DNA of 64,000 bases from Arthrobacter stackebrandtii (lineage in GTDB: Bacteria; Actinomycetota; Actinomycetes; Actinomycetales; Micrococcaceae), in NCBI RefSeq assembly GCF_017876675.1, contig NZ_JAGIOI010000001.1:1984001-2048000 (forward strand), in the 5' to 3' direction. A model generated the notes under the pieces. The model saw nothing but the letters and a program-made list of their open reading frames with translations. It searched no databases and was not told where the DNA came from. Below, piece by piece: positions 36,750 through 43,969 of the stretch. Position 1 is the first letter of the stretch. The number at the start of each line of letters is the position of its first letter. Made by a program: the position numbers and the translations under genes.

Positions 36750-37370
36750 CTAGGATTCCTTAACGATGATGCTGCCAACCTGGGTGGCGATGGCGCGCAT
36801 TTGGCGGCTGCCGGCCGCGAACTGGTCGGTCAGGGCCTTGTACTTGGCGAAGGTGGTGGGGCTGTGGGCGTCGAGGAGTTCGGCAACCACCACCCGGTGG
36901 GTGTGGTCGGCGCGCTTGGCCAGGCGCAGCACCTCAAGCCAGTAGTCCTCCAGGCTGTCCAGGTCGTTGAGGGACTTCATGGCCCCGATGGTGAGTTCAC
37001 TTTGGCGGGAGAGGATTTCCAGCTGGTCGCTGACACGGTTGGGGTTGCGGTCCAGGGTGTACAGCTCGATGATTTCGCCGGCGCCGGAGAGGATTTCGCT
37101 GGTTTCGTTGAGCAGCTGCCCCAGGGCGTAGAGGTCTTCACGGGGCAGCGGGTTGACGAAGCTGGTGCGCATGCCGGTCAGCAGTGTGGCGAAGTCGGCG
37201 GTTGAGGCGGCCTCGTGCTGGCGCAGCGACTCGGCCAGTTCGCTAAAGTCATTGCGCCCGGCGCCGAGCATCTCGGCCAGGGTGTGGGTGCCGGCCAGGA
37301 TCTGCTCGGACATGTGGGCCAGCGCCTGCAGTCCGGCGGTCTCCTGGGGGAAAAGTCGCAGCTTCACCAT
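36750..37370 (-). CDS. DUF47 / PhoU-like phosphate transport regulator
   Basis: A 206-residue all-helical cytosolic protein related to PhoU and typically co-transcribed with pit, as here (two-base gap). Helices carry the usual pairs ETAGLQALAHMSEQ near the start and LARQADH-like RLAKRADHTHR near 150. It is thought to control Pit activity. AAGGG lies before the ATG. Upstream lies a structured element ending in a T-run (37419-37510), which could attenuate the operon. Confidence 0.88.
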   Translation of the reverse strand: MVKLRLFPQETAGLQALAHMSEQILAGTHTLAEMLGAGRNDFSELAESLRQHEAASTADFATLLTGMRTSFVNPLPREDLYALGQLLNETSEILSGAGEIIELYTLDRNPNRVSDQLEILSRQSELTIGAMKSLNDLDSLEDYWLEVLRLAKRADHTHRVVVAELLDAHSPTTFAKYKALTDQFAAGSRQMRAIATQVGSIIVKES

Positions 37371-37418
37371 GCAGCCCTTACGTTGGCGGATCCCGTCAGG
37401 TTCCAGGACTTTCCGGGC

Positions 37419-37510
37419 AAAAAAGTGGTGTCGAACCGGGAGCGCCTCTCGGCACTGGGCCGCTCGTAGCGGCTATAAAATGGAGCCCGGGGGTTCCACG
37501 GTTCGACACC
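37419..37510 (-). ncRNA. Candidate cloverleaf RNA: small RNA or pit leader attenuator
   Basis: Read on the minus strand, GGTGTCGAACCG (37499-37510) pairs perfectly with CGGTTCGACACC (37427-37438). The 60 bases between fold into three hairpins: TGGA/TCCA with CCC/GGG, GCCGCT-ACG-AGCGGC, and AGTGCC-GAGA-GGCGCT. TTTTTT follows (37419-37424). A promoter fits just upstream: TTGACA (37540-37545), 17 bp, AAGACT (37517-37522), placing the RNA start at the first base of the stem. It is not a tRNA. The fold is manual and not energy-checked. Confidence 0.55.
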
Positions 37511-37560
37511 GCTTTCAGTCTTGTACGTCTTGCCCCAAGTGTCAACCGGGACCCGGTGGC

Positions 37561-38208
37561 TCAGTCCAGTTCGCCCTTGCGCCACGACTTCGCGGCGCCC
37601 TCCAAATCCTCGGCCGTACGCACCAGCTGGTGGGCTTTTTTGGTCAGCGCCGCCGAGTGCTCGGCGTGGGCAGCCTCACGTTCCGAAGCCAGGGTTGCCT
37701 GTCCCAGGGCAATGACCCGGCAGAAGGCGGCGGAGCGTTCCAGGGCAACGTCGAAGTCGCCGTCGAAGGCGCCGGACAGGATGGCGTTGGCCATGTCGGT
37801 GATCTCCTCTGCGCCCGGGGGCTCGGCCACGCCGGCAACGGCATTGGCCACCTGCGCCGTCTGCTGGCCGGCGCGGAAGAACACGCTGATGCCTTCGGGA
37901 TCCTGCAAGGTTGCCGCCCGCAGCGCATAGAGCCGCCACAGGGCGCCGGGGAGCGAGCGAGCCGGGCTGGCGGCCCACATCTCCGCGATCGCCTCAAGGC
38001 CCTGCTTGTCGGCGAGCTTGACCAGGCGCTTCGTCACCTCGGGGTCGTTGCTTTCACGGCCTCCGCGGACCAGCGCCCGGGCAGCAAGGTGCGCTGCTTC
38101 GGATACGCGCGCCGGATCGGTGCCGCCTGCAAACGGCTCAAAGTCGGCCGGGGCAAAAGGAACCGGCTTGTGCGGTCGGGGTGCGCTGCTGGCTGGTCGA
38201 TCGTTCAT
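37561..38208 (-). CDS. Conserved-looking helical protein of unknown function
   Basis: A 215-residue protein, cytosolic and almost entirely helical (many A, E, L, R), with a Pro-rich first 25 residues and a basic end (KSWRKGELD). No catalytic motif or membrane segment is visible and I do not recognise the family. The ATG lies six bases after TAGTGT on the minus strand, so it is probably leaderless. The DUF47-pit operon follows downstream, separated by the cloverleaf element. Confidence 0.65.
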   Translation of the reverse strand: MNDRPASSAPRPHKPVPFAPADFEPFAGGTDPARVSEAAHLAARALVRGGRESNDPEVTKRLVKLADKQGLEAIAEMWAASPARSLPGALWRLYALRAATLQDPEGISVFFRAGQQTAQVANAVAGVAEPPGAEEITDMANAILSGAFDGDFDVALERSAAFCRVIALGQATLASEREAAHAEHSAALTKKAHQLVRTAEDLEGAAKSWRKGELD

Positions 38209-38214
38209 GACACG

Positions 38215-38220
38215 ACACTA
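38215..38220 (-). promoter_or_regulatory. -10 box TAGTGT, leaderless start
   Basis: On the minus strand TAGTGT is followed by CGTGTC and the ATG at 38208. Confidence 0.5.
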
Positions 38221-38293
38221 CCCCCGCCGCCCGGCGCGGTCGAGGGAGGCCGCGGCTGTGGCGCGGATTCGAGCGCCGGGGGCCGTGGCGAAA

Positions 38294-38324
38294 TTGCATT
38301 CCGGCGCCGCCCGTGCGGTAGTCT
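38294..38324 (+). promoter_or_regulatory. Possible promoter of tRNA-Lys
   Basis: TTGCAT (38294-38299) and TAGTCT (38319-38324) are 19 bp apart, giving a start about 50 bases before the tRNA. Confidence 0.45.
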
Positions 38325-38381
38325 GATATGCGTCAACTTTTGCAGCCGTGGATTCATGGCTGTGCAGGCTGGCAACAGGTC

Positions 38382-38454
38382 GGGCCTTTAGCTCAGTTGG
38401 TAGAGCATCGGACTTTTAATCCGTGGGTCGCGGGTTCGAGCCCCGCAGGGCCCA
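38382..38454 (+). tRNA. tRNA-Lys (anticodon TTT)
   Basis: The cloverleaf is complete: acceptor GGGCCTT with AGGGCCC (one G-U pair), D-arm GCTC/GAGC, anticodon loop CTTTTAA reading AAA/AAG lysine codons, T-arm GCGGG-TTCGAGC-CCCGC and discriminator A at 38454. CCA is not fully encoded (CCGA follows). A strong terminator lies just downstream, so it is a single-gene unit. Confidence 0.97.
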
Positions 38455-38461
38455 CCGACAC

Positions 38462-38511
38462 AACCGCAGGCCGGTGCCGTTTTCAGCGGCACCGGCCTGC
38501 GGTTCTTTTTT
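38462..38511 (+). terminator. Strong terminator of tRNA-Lys
   Basis: An 18-bp perfect stem (38462-38479 with 38487-38504), loop TTTTCAG, then CTTTTTT. It may also serve the convergent cysteine hydrolase gene. Confidence 0.95.
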
Positions 38512-38546
38512 GTCCCTGGGGAGTTTTGGTGGGAGCCGTCCCCGGC

Positions 38547-39182
38547 TCAGTACCCCCGCGAGGAATCGGCCAGTGCGGAGGATGACTCCAGGGCGGCGAT
38601 GAACTCGTCCGAGGTGGTCGGCGTGGAGAACATGGGATAGTCAAACTTCACCGCAGACTCGCCTTCTTCAATGCTCGTGGCCGCCACGGCGTCGGTCAGG
38701 GTCACCACGTTGTAGCCGCGTTCGTAGGCGGTGCGCATGGTCGATTCCACGCAGCAGTTCGTCAGGAAGCCGGCCAGGGCAACGGTCTTGATGCCCTTGG
38801 AACGCAGGATGAAGTCAAGGTTGGTGCTGCCGAAGGCGTCGAGCCCGCGCTTGCCTTCAATGACAATGTCCGACTCCGCCGGCGCAAAGCGGTCCATGAT
38901 CTCCGCGCCCCAGGCACCCTTCACAAAGGCGGTGGCGTCCACGACGCCCTTGAGGATGCCGTAGGGGTGCTTGGAGATTTCGTTGTAGCCGGGTGCAAAG
39001 CTGATGGGGGAGTGGATGACGACCGCCCCGGCACCGCGGGCCGCGTCCAGCACCCTGGCAGCATTGTCCAAGGTGGAGTTGGCCTCCATGGAATCCTTCA
39101 CGGCGGCGTGCAGCACCCCGCCCTCGGAGGTGAAGTCATTTTGGAACTCAATGAAAACCACAGCTGTTGAATCCGTGTCCAA
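38547..39182 (-). CDS. Cysteine hydrolase, isochorismatase-like family
   Basis: A 211-residue enzyme with the isochorismatase-fold triad: D16 in EFQNDF, K111 in EGKRGLDAF and catalytic C144 in TNCCVES. Such proteins hydrolyse amides, ureido groups or vinyl ethers; the substrate here is unknown. I chose the TTG at 39180-39182 because AAAGGAG lies six bases upstream; the frame is open further (to 39308) but that extension is not protein-like and overlaps the divergent gene. It faces a PdxK/ThiD-type kinase. Confidence 0.87.
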   Translation of the reverse strand: MDTDSTAVVFIEFQNDFTSEGGVLHAAVKDSMEANSTLDNAARVLDAARGAGAVVIHSPISFAPGYNEISKHPYGILKGVVDATAFVKGAWGAEIMDRFAPAESDIVIEGKRGLDAFGSTNLDFILRSKGIKTVALAGFLTNCCVESTMRTAYERGYNVVTLTDAVAATSIEEGESAVKFDYPMFSTPTTSDEFIAALESSSALADSSRGY

Positions 39183-39274
39183 GGCTATCTCCTTTGATGT
39201 TGTGGCCCGGCAGTCCGGCACCAGGGCTGAATCTACCGAAGTGGCGCAGAACGGGGAAGGCCTGTCCAAGGTGG

Positions 39275-39280
39275 CAAGAT
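39275..39280 (+). promoter_or_regulatory. -10-like CAAGAT, leaderless start
   Basis: CAAGAT ends six bases before the ATG at 39287, keeping the window's spacing rule though the first T is lost. Confidence 0.4.
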
Positions 39281-39286
39281 AGTTCC

Positions 39287-40120
39287 ATGACACAAAATGC
39301 ACCCGCACTTGCCCTGACCATCGCCGGATCCGAAGCGACAGGCGGTGCCGGCGCCCAGGCCGACCTCAAGACGTTCCAGGAGCTGGGCGTCTTCGGCATC
39401 GTGAACCTGACCTGCATCGTCTCCTTTGACCCGAAGGACAACTGGAACCACCGCTTCGTCCCCGTGGACCAGCAGGTCATCGCCGACCAGCTGGAGGCCA
39501 CCACGGCAGCGTACGGCGCAAACTCCGGAGCCCCCACCACCCTGGACACCGTCAAGCTCGGCATGATGGGCAGCCCGGCCACCATCAGCACCGTGGAAAC
39601 CGCGCTCAGCAACGCAAAGTTCAAAAACGTGGTCCTGGACCCGGTCCTGATCTGCAAGGGCCAGGAGCCCGGCCACGCCCTGGACACCGACCAGGCCCTC
39701 AAGACTCAGCTGCTGCCGCTGGCCACCTTCGTCACCCCCAACCACTTTGAGGCGGAGCAGCTCTCAGGCATGGCCATCAACAACGTGGCGGACCTTGAAG
39801 CGGCCGCCCGGAAGATCCACGAAATCTCCGGCGCAGCAGTCCTGGCCAAGGGCGGGGTGCGGCTGGAAGGTGCGGACGCCGTCGATATTTTCTTTGACGG
39901 CGAGACACTCGAGGTGCTCTCCGCACCGAAGGTTGGCGAGGTGGCGGTGTCGGGTGCCGGCTGCTCCCTGGCCGCCGCCGTGACCGCCGAGCTGGCCAAG
40001 GGCGCCACCCCTCTGGAGGCCGCCCGCACGGCCAAGGCGTTCGTCACGGAGGGCATCGCCAACCGTGTTGCTTCGGGTGCGCCGTTCACCGCGCTGTGGC
40101 AGGGCGGCGCCGGGGCATAA
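39287..40120 (+). CDS. PfkB-related ThiD/PdxK-type kinase (pyridoxine or HMP kinase)
   Basis: A 277-residue kinase of the ThiD fold: LTIAGSEATGGAGAQADLKTFQELG at the N-terminus (positions about 8-32), LDPVLICKG in the middle and VAVSGAGCSLAAAVTAEL near residue 222, where ThiD has the anion-hole GTGC. It phosphorylates either hydroxymethylpyrimidine (thiamine) or pyridoxal/pyridoxine (B6). The absence of thi genes nearby and its resemblance to stand-alone Gram-positive PdxK favour B6 salvage, but I cannot separate these from sequence alone. Confidence 0.85.
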   Translation: MTQNAPALALTIAGSEATGGAGAQADLKTFQELGVFGIVNLTCIVSFDPKDNWNHRFVPVDQQVIADQLEATTAAYGANSGAPTTLDTVKLGMMGSPATISTVETALSNAKFKNVVLDPVLICKGQEPGHALDTDQALKTQLLPLATFVTPNHFEAEQLSGMAINNVADLEAAARKIHEISGAAVLAKGGVRLEGADAVDIFFDGETLEVLSAPKVGEVAVSGAGCSLAAAVTAELAKGATPLEAARTAKAFVTEGIANRVASGAPFTALWQGGAGA

Positions 40121-40159
40121 CACGCGGCGGAGGGTGTTGCCACGGCCAGTGCGGTGTGC

Positions 40160-40165
40160 CAAGCT
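40160..40165 (+). promoter_or_regulatory. -10-like CAAGCT, leaderless start
   Basis: CAAGCT ends six bases before the ATG at 40172; no SD is present. Confidence 0.35.
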
Positions 40166-40171
40166 CACTTC

Positions 40172-40507
40172 ATGAGTGTGAATGAAGCCTTGGAACCGGA
40201 CCCTTTTGATGCCAATGTGCGCATGAGCCGCAACGATGCCCGGCACCGCTACGAGCTGTACGCCGGTGACGACCTGGCCGTGATCATCACCTTCAAGGAC
40301 CTGCCCGGGCACATCGACCTGGAGCACACCATTGGCCAGCCCGGCTTTGAGGGGCGGGGGCTGGCGAAGGTGCTGGTCCGCTATGCGCTCGACGACGTCG
40401 TGGCCTCGGGAAAGCGCATCATCCCCCACTGCCCGTACGTGGCCCGGTTCATCGCCAACCACCCGGAGCCGTACGGACAGTACACGGACCAGCCCGGGGA
40501 CCAGTAG
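40172..40507 (+). CDS. Small YjdJ-type GNAT acetyltransferase
   Basis: A 111-residue minimal GNAT domain: a beta-rich start (ARHRYELYAGDDLAVIITF), LEHTIGQPGFEGRGLAKVLVRYALDDV carrying the acetyl-CoA loop (about residues 53-77) and the C-terminal IPHCPYVARFIANHPEP characteristic of the YjdJ subfamily. The target is unknown. I chose the ATG at 40172; the frame is open to 40154. The SDR gene begins at the base after its stop. Confidence 0.82.
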   Translation: MSVNEALEPDPFDANVRMSRNDARHRYELYAGDDLAVIITFKDLPGHIDLEHTIGQPGFEGRGLAKVLVRYALDDVVASGKRIIPHCPYVARFIANHPEPYGQYTDQPGDQ

Positions 40508-41269
40508 GTGGCCCGGCCGCTCGCGCTGGTCACGGGTGCCACGTCCGGCCTCGGCGCCGAGTTCGCCCAGCAGCTCGGCCGCGCCCGGCACGACCTTGTG
40601 CTGGTTGCCCGCGACGCCGCCCGGCTCGAGGCCAAGGCGGTGCGGCTGCGCAGCGACTTTGGCGTTGAGGTGCAGGTCCTGGCCGCCGACCTGGTGACGG
40701 ACGACGGCGTTGCCGCCGTCGCTGCCCGGCTGGCGGACCCTGCCGTCCCCGTCTCGGTGCTGGTCAACAACGCGGGGTTCTCACTCGTGGGGGCCTTTGA
40801 GCAGAACACGGTGGGGGAAGAGGCCGCACACCTGCGGATCCTGGTCCAAACCCCCATGGAGCTGGCGCACGCCGCGTTGCCGGGCATGCTGGCTCGCGGG
40901 CACGGGCGGATCATCAACGTCTCCAGTGTCTCGGCGTTCATCCCGAGGGGGACGTACGGTGCCGCCAAGGCGTGGGGTGTCAGCTTCAGCCGCTTCGCCA
41001 ACCTTCGCTACGGCCCGCGCGGGGTGAATGTGACGGCGGTGTGCCCGGGCTTTGTGCACACCGAGTTCCACGCGCGCATGGGTGCGGACATGAAGGGCGT
41101 CAAGCCGTGGATGTGGCTCAACGCCGAACAAGTGGTCCGCGAGGGGCTGGCCGACAATGCCGCCGGCAAGGCCGTCTCCATTCCGTCCCGCCGGTACAAG
41201 GTGCTTATGGCGGCCAGCCGGCTCATCCCCGACAAACTTGCCGCCGCGGCAGGCAACCGCGGCCGCTGA
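40508..41269 (+). CDS. Short-chain dehydrogenase/reductase (SDR)
   Basis: A 253-residue NAD(P)-dependent oxidoreductase. The cofactor motif TGATSGLG lies at about residues 9-16, NNAG near 90, and the catalytic Ser and YxxxK in NVSSVSAF and TYGAAK. VCPGFVHTEFHARMG after the active site is common in acyl- or sterol-type SDRs, but the substrate is unknown. GTG start immediately after the previous stop, so it is coupled to the YjdJ-type gene. Confidence 0.9.
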   Translation: MARPLALVTGATSGLGAEFAQQLGRARHDLVLVARDAARLEAKAVRLRSDFGVEVQVLAADLVTDDGVAAVAARLADPAVPVSVLVNNAGFSLVGAFEQNTVGEEAAHLRILVQTPMELAHAALPGMLARGHGRIINVSSVSAFIPRGTYGAAKAWGVSFSRFANLRYGPRGVNVTAVCPGFVHTEFHARMGADMKGVKPWMWLNAEQVVREGLADNAAGKAVSIPSRRYKVLMAASRLIPDKLAAAAGNRGR

Positions 41270-41299
41270 CCGTGGCCCCGCCGTCGAAGGCATAAGAAA

Positions 41300-41334
41300 G
41301 CCCGCACGGCGTGAACCGTGCGGGCGTCCTTTTT
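41300..41334. terminator. Terminator between SDR and SHOCT genes
   Basis: GCCCGCACGG (41300-41309) pairs with CCGTGCGGGC (41316-41325), followed by GTCCTTTTT. AAGAAA on the other side helps the convergent minus-strand gene. Confidence 0.88.
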
Positions 41335-41345
41335 GCCAGCTGTGG

Positions 41346-41732
41346 CTACTGCAGGGCCTTGGCCTTGAGCGCCTGGTACTCCGGCTCCGTGATGGTGCCG
41401 GCATCGAACAGGGCCTTGGCCTTGGCGATCTCATCCGAGGGGCTGGTGCCCGCCACGGTCTGGATGTAGCTGTCGGCGGCCGACCGTGCCGCCGCGGCCT
41501 GCTGCTGGTCGCGTTCGGCCATGCCCGGCCCCCGTGCGATCAAGTAGACCAGGACCGTGAGGAACGGCAGGAAGATCATGAAGATCAACCACACCGCCTT
41601 CCACCAGCCGTTGAGCGAGTGGTCACGGAACAGGTCTGCGATCGTCCGGAACAGGGCGAACAGATAGGCGATGAAGACGAAGCTCCACAAGAAGATCCAA
41701 ATGATGTTCCAAAAGCTGGCCCAAAAATCCAT
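41346..41732 (-). CDS. PLDc_N / SHOCT domain membrane protein
   Basis: A 128-residue protein with two membrane helices (about residues 5-30 and 42-66) of the phospholipase-D N-terminal type (WWKAVWLIFMIFLPFLTVLVYLIARG). A linker follows, then a C-terminal SHOCT motif (EIAKAKALFDAGTITEPEYQALKAKAL, about 100-127). SHOCT domains are short oligomerisation or tethering modules. Function unknown; such proteins often accompany envelope stress genes. Confidence 0.88.
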   Translation of the reverse strand: MDFWASFWNIIWIFLWSFVFIAYLFALFRTIADLFRDHSLNGWWKAVWLIFMIFLPFLTVLVYLIARGPGMAERDQQQAAAARSAADSYIQTVAGTSPSDEIAKAKALFDAGTITEPEYQALKAKALQ

Positions 41733-41859
41733 TGGGGTGTCCCTTCACGCGACGTGGTGTTCGAGGTGGTGTTGCTGCAAGCAACTCTATCGATGCACCA
41801 CAACGGTGGGAATACCCGCATGGGGTGATATTGGCTGATGCTGCCGGCCGCTTGGCGGG

Positions 41860-43467
41860 CTACGCGTCGACAGTTTCCGGGCGGCCCACTGTGACCGGGA
41901 TGCCGGTGCCGGGCGTGGGAGGTTCGTAGCTGTCGTCAAAGGGCAGGTAGTCCATGTCCAGCAGCGGGTTTTTGTCCTGGGTGGCCACCAGCTCCCGGGC
42001 CTCTTCCTCTGTTGCCACGCTCGGCATGGAGCCGGGCAGCGGCTTCTGGGCGGACTCCCGCAGGAAGTAGATGGCCACCGCACCAATGGCCGAGGTCAGC
42101 ATCAGGTAGTAGGCAGGCATCATGTCATTGCCCGTCATGGTGATCAGGCCCTGGATGATGAACGGGGCGGTGCCGCCAAAGATCGCCACGGCAAAGTTGT
42201 AGGAGATGCCCATTCCGCCGTACCTGCTCGACGTCGGAAACAGCGCCGGCAGTGACGAGGCCAGGTTGGAGACGTAGAACGTGACAGGGAAGGCGATCAG
42301 GGCCAGCCCCAACAGGGTGGTCCAGACCGGCCCGGCACCGATGAGCAGGAATGCGGGGACTGCCAGCACCACAGTGCTCAGCGCACCAACCCACAGCACC
42401 GGACGGCGCCCAACCTTGTCGGAAAGCCGGCCGGTCAGCGGGATGCACAGGGCCATGGCAACCAAAATGGGGATGGTCAGCAGGGTTCCGTGCACGGGGT
42501 CGTAACCCTTTGAATCCGTGAGATAGGTCGGCATGTAGGAGGTGAGCGCGTAACCAACCGTGTTGGCCGCAGCCACCAGCACCATGGCCAGCACGATCTG
42601 CCGCCAGTAAACCCTCACCAGGTGGATGGGTCCGCGCGAGGTGTCCTCATCATTGGCGGCAGCGGACTTGGAGTTCTCCTCGTTGGCGTCCAGGGCGGCC
42701 TGGAACTGGGGTGATTCCTCGATCTTCATGCGGAAGTACACGGCAATCAGGCCCAGCGGTCCGGCCACCAGGAACGGCAGGCGCCAGCCCCACGCCTCCA
42801 TGGCTTCCTGGCCAAGGGTCAGCTGCAGCACCGACACCAGCGCGGCGCCAATGGCGAAGCCCATGTAGCTGCCAAGGTCCAGGATGCTGGCAAAGTAGCC
42901 GCGGCGCTTGTCCGGGGCGTATTCGCTGACGAAGGTGGTGGCACCGGCATACTCGCCGCCGGTGGAGAAGCCCTGGACCAGCTTCAGCAAGACGAGAAGC
43001 ACCGCGGCCCAGATGCCGATTTGTGCATATCCGGGCAGGAGCCCGACGGCGAACGTCGAGGCGGCCATGACGATCAACGTGGCGGCGAGCACCTTCTGCC
43101 GCCCCACCTTGTCGCCGAGCCAGCCGAACACAACTCCGCCGAGGGGACGGGCCAGGAACGTGGCGGCAAAGGTTCCCAACAGGAACAGGGTCTGTACGGA
43201 CGGGTCCGATTCGGGGAGGAACACGGGCCCCATGGTGGCGATCAAGTATCCAAAGACACCGACGTCGTACCATTCCATGGTGTTTCCAACGACGGTTCCG
43301 CCGAGGGCTTTTTTGAGCATCGGGGCATCAACGACATTGATGTCGTCGACGCCCAATCTGCGTTTTTTCAGTTTGGGCGTGCGGGGCTTTTTGGGCCGGG
43401 CTTGCGAGCGTTCTGCGGTGTCCTTAACACCTGTTTCCGGGTGAGTCATGCTTCGGTCTGTGGGCAT
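41860..43467 (-). CDS. MFS transporter, metabolite:H+ symporter (MHS, ProP-like)
   Basis: A 535-residue symporter with 12 helices. GNTMEWYDVGVFGYL in helix 1, FGWLGDKVGRQKVL (motif A), and LLKLVQGFSTGGEYAGATTFVSEYAP are MHS/ProP hallmarks. The basic, Lys/Arg-rich 50-residue N-terminal extension (KKPRTPKLKKRR) is longer than in ProP, and the C-terminus lacks ProP's coiled coil. The substrate could be proline, betaine or an organic acid. ATG with AAGGGG upstream. Confidence 0.87.
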   Translation of the reverse strand: MPTDRSMTHPETGVKDTAERSQARPKKPRTPKLKKRRLGVDDINVVDAPMLKKALGGTVVGNTMEWYDVGVFGYLIATMGPVFLPESDPSVQTLFLLGTFAATFLARPLGGVVFGWLGDKVGRQKVLAATLIVMAASTFAVGLLPGYAQIGIWAAVLLVLLKLVQGFSTGGEYAGATTFVSEYAPDKRRGYFASILDLGSYMGFAIGAALVSVLQLTLGQEAMEAWGWRLPFLVAGPLGLIAVYFRMKIEESPQFQAALDANEENSKSAAANDEDTSRGPIHLVRVYWRQIVLAMVLVAAANTVGYALTSYMPTYLTDSKGYDPVHGTLLTIPILVAMALCIPLTGRLSDKVGRRPVLWVGALSTVVLAVPAFLLIGAGPVWTTLLGLALIAFPVTFYVSNLASSLPALFPTSSRYGGMGISYNFAVAIFGGTAPFIIQGLITMTGNDMMPAYYLMLTSAIGAVAIYFLRESAQKPLPGSMPSVATEEEARELVATQDKNPLLDMDYLPFDDSYEPPTPGTGIPVTVGRPETVDA

Positions 43468-43591
43468 TTGTTTATCCCCTTAAGGAGTTCATTTGCTTGC
43501 GACTTTCTGCTGCATCGTTACGGGCAGACGTAAAACTCTAGCAGATGGACTAATTCGGGCCCGGGGGAAAAGGTGCTGCCGGGAACGCAAA

Positions 43592-43633
43592 AACCCCGCC
43601 ATCACGGCCCGGAAAGGGGTGCGACACGGGGTT
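43592..43633 (-). terminator. Terminator of the fru/pts operon
   Basis: On the minus strand AACCCCG (43627-43633) pairs with CGGGGTT (43592-43598), followed by TTT (43589-43591). It lies just past ptsH. Confidence 0.65.
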
Positions 43634-43662
43634 GTTGCGGGTTGGCCTGGAGGGCGTGGGGA

Positions 43663-43938
43663 TCAGGCGTCGTGGTTGGTTTCCAGGATCTTGACCAGGG
43701 CGTCCAGGGCCTCGCCGGCGGAGTCGTCGTCGGTGCGCAGCACGACGGTTTCGCCGTGTTCCACGCCCAGGCTCATGAGGGCGAGCATGCTGTCGGCGTC
43801 CACGGCCTCATCGGCGGGCTCGCCGGTGCGGGCAATGGTCACTTCCGCGTCCAGTTCCCCGGCGGCCTCGGCAAAGATGGAGGCCGGGCGGGCGTGCAGG
43901 CCCACGGTGCTGGCAATGGTGGCGGTGCGTTCAATCAT
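43663..43938 (-). CDS. ptsH: Phosphocarrier protein HPr
   Basis: A 91-residue PTS carrier with the active H15 in GLHARPAS. A serine stands at the Ser46-equivalent site (DSMLALMSLG, S50), although high-GC Actinobacteria are not known to use HPr kinase in the Bacillus way. It takes phosphate from EI and passes it to FruA. It is the last gene of the fru/pts run, 31 bases after ptsI, with GGAG before the ATG. Confidence 0.96.
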   Translation of the reverse strand: MIERTATIASTVGLHARPASIFAEAAGELDAEVTIARTGEPADEAVDADSMLALMSLGVEHGETVVLRTDDDSAGEALDALVKILETNHDA

Positions 43939-43969
43939 GGTGATCTCCTAAAGTTTTGTAAAAAGTGGG

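Noticed and set aside
37427-37510. tRNA gene with GGTTCGA T-loop-like sequence
   Set aside because: The GGTTCGA lies inside a continuous 12-bp stem; there is no D-arm or anticodon arm of the right size.
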